6,517 bases of DNA from Myxococcota bacterium (lineage in GTDB: Bacteria > Myxococcota_A > Polyangia > HGW-17): assembly GCA_018821745.1 (NCBI GenBank), contig JAHJLU010000477.1, forward strand, positions 1-6,517, given 5' to 3'. Position numbers and translations under genes: made by a program. Below, one piece after another: positions 5,974 to 6,517 of this stretch. The notes beneath the pieces were generated by a model that had not been told where the DNA came from, made no database searches, and worked only from the letters and a program-made list of their open reading frames with translations. How positions within the stretch are numbered: the first letter of the stretch is position 1; each line of letters opens with the position of its first letter.

Positions 5974-6516
5974 TCAGCGACGGCAGTCTTGGCACTTGGT
6001 GAAGAATTCCCGGGGGATGTCAGCCATTTTCTTGAACTGAAGCGCCTGGAAATTGGGCATGAAAGGCCAGCCGCAGGACTCGCATTTCTTCAGGGGGAGA
6101 TGACGATCCCACTTGACGATGACGCGCTCTTCAGCGGTGTCGACCATCTTGATACAATCCACGGGGCAGACATAGACGCAAGCGCCACAGCCAATACACG
6201 CCTCGGGCGTGGTCATGAGGGGACCACCCACGTGCATTTCGCCACCGCGACCGTTGAAGTTGATGGCGTTCACTCCGACCACTTCATCACAGACGCGAAC
6301 ACAGAGCCCGCAGAGAATACAATCACTGCCCTCGACCGGCTCAAAGCTTGAACCACTCTTCAGCCCGATGCGTACTGCCATGTCTTTGAGTTCTTTGGAC
6401 TCGGGTGCCCTGGCCTGAAGCAGCTCCATGAGAACCTTGCGGTTGGTCTGTACCCTGGGAGTGTCGGTCTCGATCTCAAGCCCTTCCTTCACGGGGAAGG
6501 TGCATGAGGTGACGAC
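5974..6516 (-). CDS. Partial NuoG/HoxU-like iron-sulfur protein without the His-Cys3 cluster site
   Basis: The frame is open to the right edge, so the N-terminus is missing; the GTG at 6492 is internal. The first residues (VVTSCTFPV...) match the end of a [2Fe-2S] ferredoxin domain, with its last cysteine. Numbering from the GTG: C58-x2-C61-x2-C64-x3-C68 and C99-x2-C102-x2-C105-x3-C109-P bind two [4Fe-4S] clusters. A C-terminal tail has C137-x2-C140 and C167-x2-C170, a likely zinc or extra metal knuckle. Between the 2Fe-2S part and C58, NuoG normally has a His/Cys3 [4Fe-4S] site; here the segment LLQARAPESKELKDMA has neither His nor Cys. This matches small electron-transfer subunits found with hydrogenase, formate dehydrogenase or Hdr-like complexes in anaerobes (from memory). 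It likely passes electrons between a flavoprotein NAD(P)H module and a partner enzyme encoded to the right. Confidence 0.85.
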   Translation of the reverse strand, partial: VVTSCTFPVKEGLEIETDTPRVQTNRKVLMELLQARAPESKELKDMAVRIGLKSGSSFEPVEGSDCILCGLCVRVCDEVVGVNAINFNGRGGEMHVGGPLMTTPEACIGCGACVYVCPVDCIKMVDTAEERVIVKWDRHLPLKKCESCGWPFMPNFQALQFKKMADIPREFFTKCQDCRR

Positions 6517-6517
6517 C

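Noticed and set aside
5947..6351. Plus-strand open frame of 134 residues opposite the iron-sulfur gene
   Set aside because: It mirrors the cysteine-rich minus-strand gene and has no motif of its own.

Overview
The window looks like chromosomal DNA of a moderately GC-rich, Gram-negative bacterium, most likely Myxococcota or a neighbouring former-Deltaproteobacteria lineage. Three things point there. One protein is a lipoprotein with an acidic/Asn linker, cysteine-rich repeats of the kind common in myxobacterial surface proteins, and a lamin-tail-like end. A second is a NuoG-like iron-sulfur subunit of a type found in anaerobic deltaproteobacteria. A third is an exported, probably outer-membrane, beta-rich protein. 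The lineage is inferred from protein style only; there is no rRNA or other marker gene.

Layout. 3-2120 (+): 3' part of a gene whose start lies left of the window. It encodes a long charged pentapeptide-repeat stretch, a disordered linker, a short coiled coil, and two tandem copies of a Tim44-like domain plus four-cysteine zinc ribbon. 2121-2321: AT-rich intergenic region with a weak candidate promoter, a palindrome and a good ribosome binding site. 2322-4604 (+): 760-residue secreted lipoprotein with four six-cysteine repeats, a beta-rich middle, a bacterial Ig-like (SbsA/Big_5-like) domain and a lamin-tail-like domain. 4605-4674: short gap between convergent genes, without a convincing terminator. 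4675-5211 (-): 178-residue exported beta-rich protein with its own strong sigma-70-like promoter. 5321-5821 (-): YkgJ-family cysteine-cluster protein, possibly leaderless. 5974 to the right edge (-): NuoG/HoxU-like iron-sulfur protein, cut at its N-terminus by the window end.

The two plus-strand genes and the three minus-strand genes converge at about 4605-4674. Gaps of 110-200 bases, with separate promoter-like elements, suggest mostly independent transcription rather than one operon. Nothing ties the genes into one pathway. The iron-sulfur protein probably belongs to a redox complex encoded to the right of the window; the lipoprotein and the beta-rich protein are envelope components. No mobile element, CRISPR array, tRNA or rRNA was seen. 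No clearly novel system is evident. The most unusual object is the first protein, with its duplicated Tim44-like/zinc-ribbon module behind a 21-unit pentapeptide repeat.
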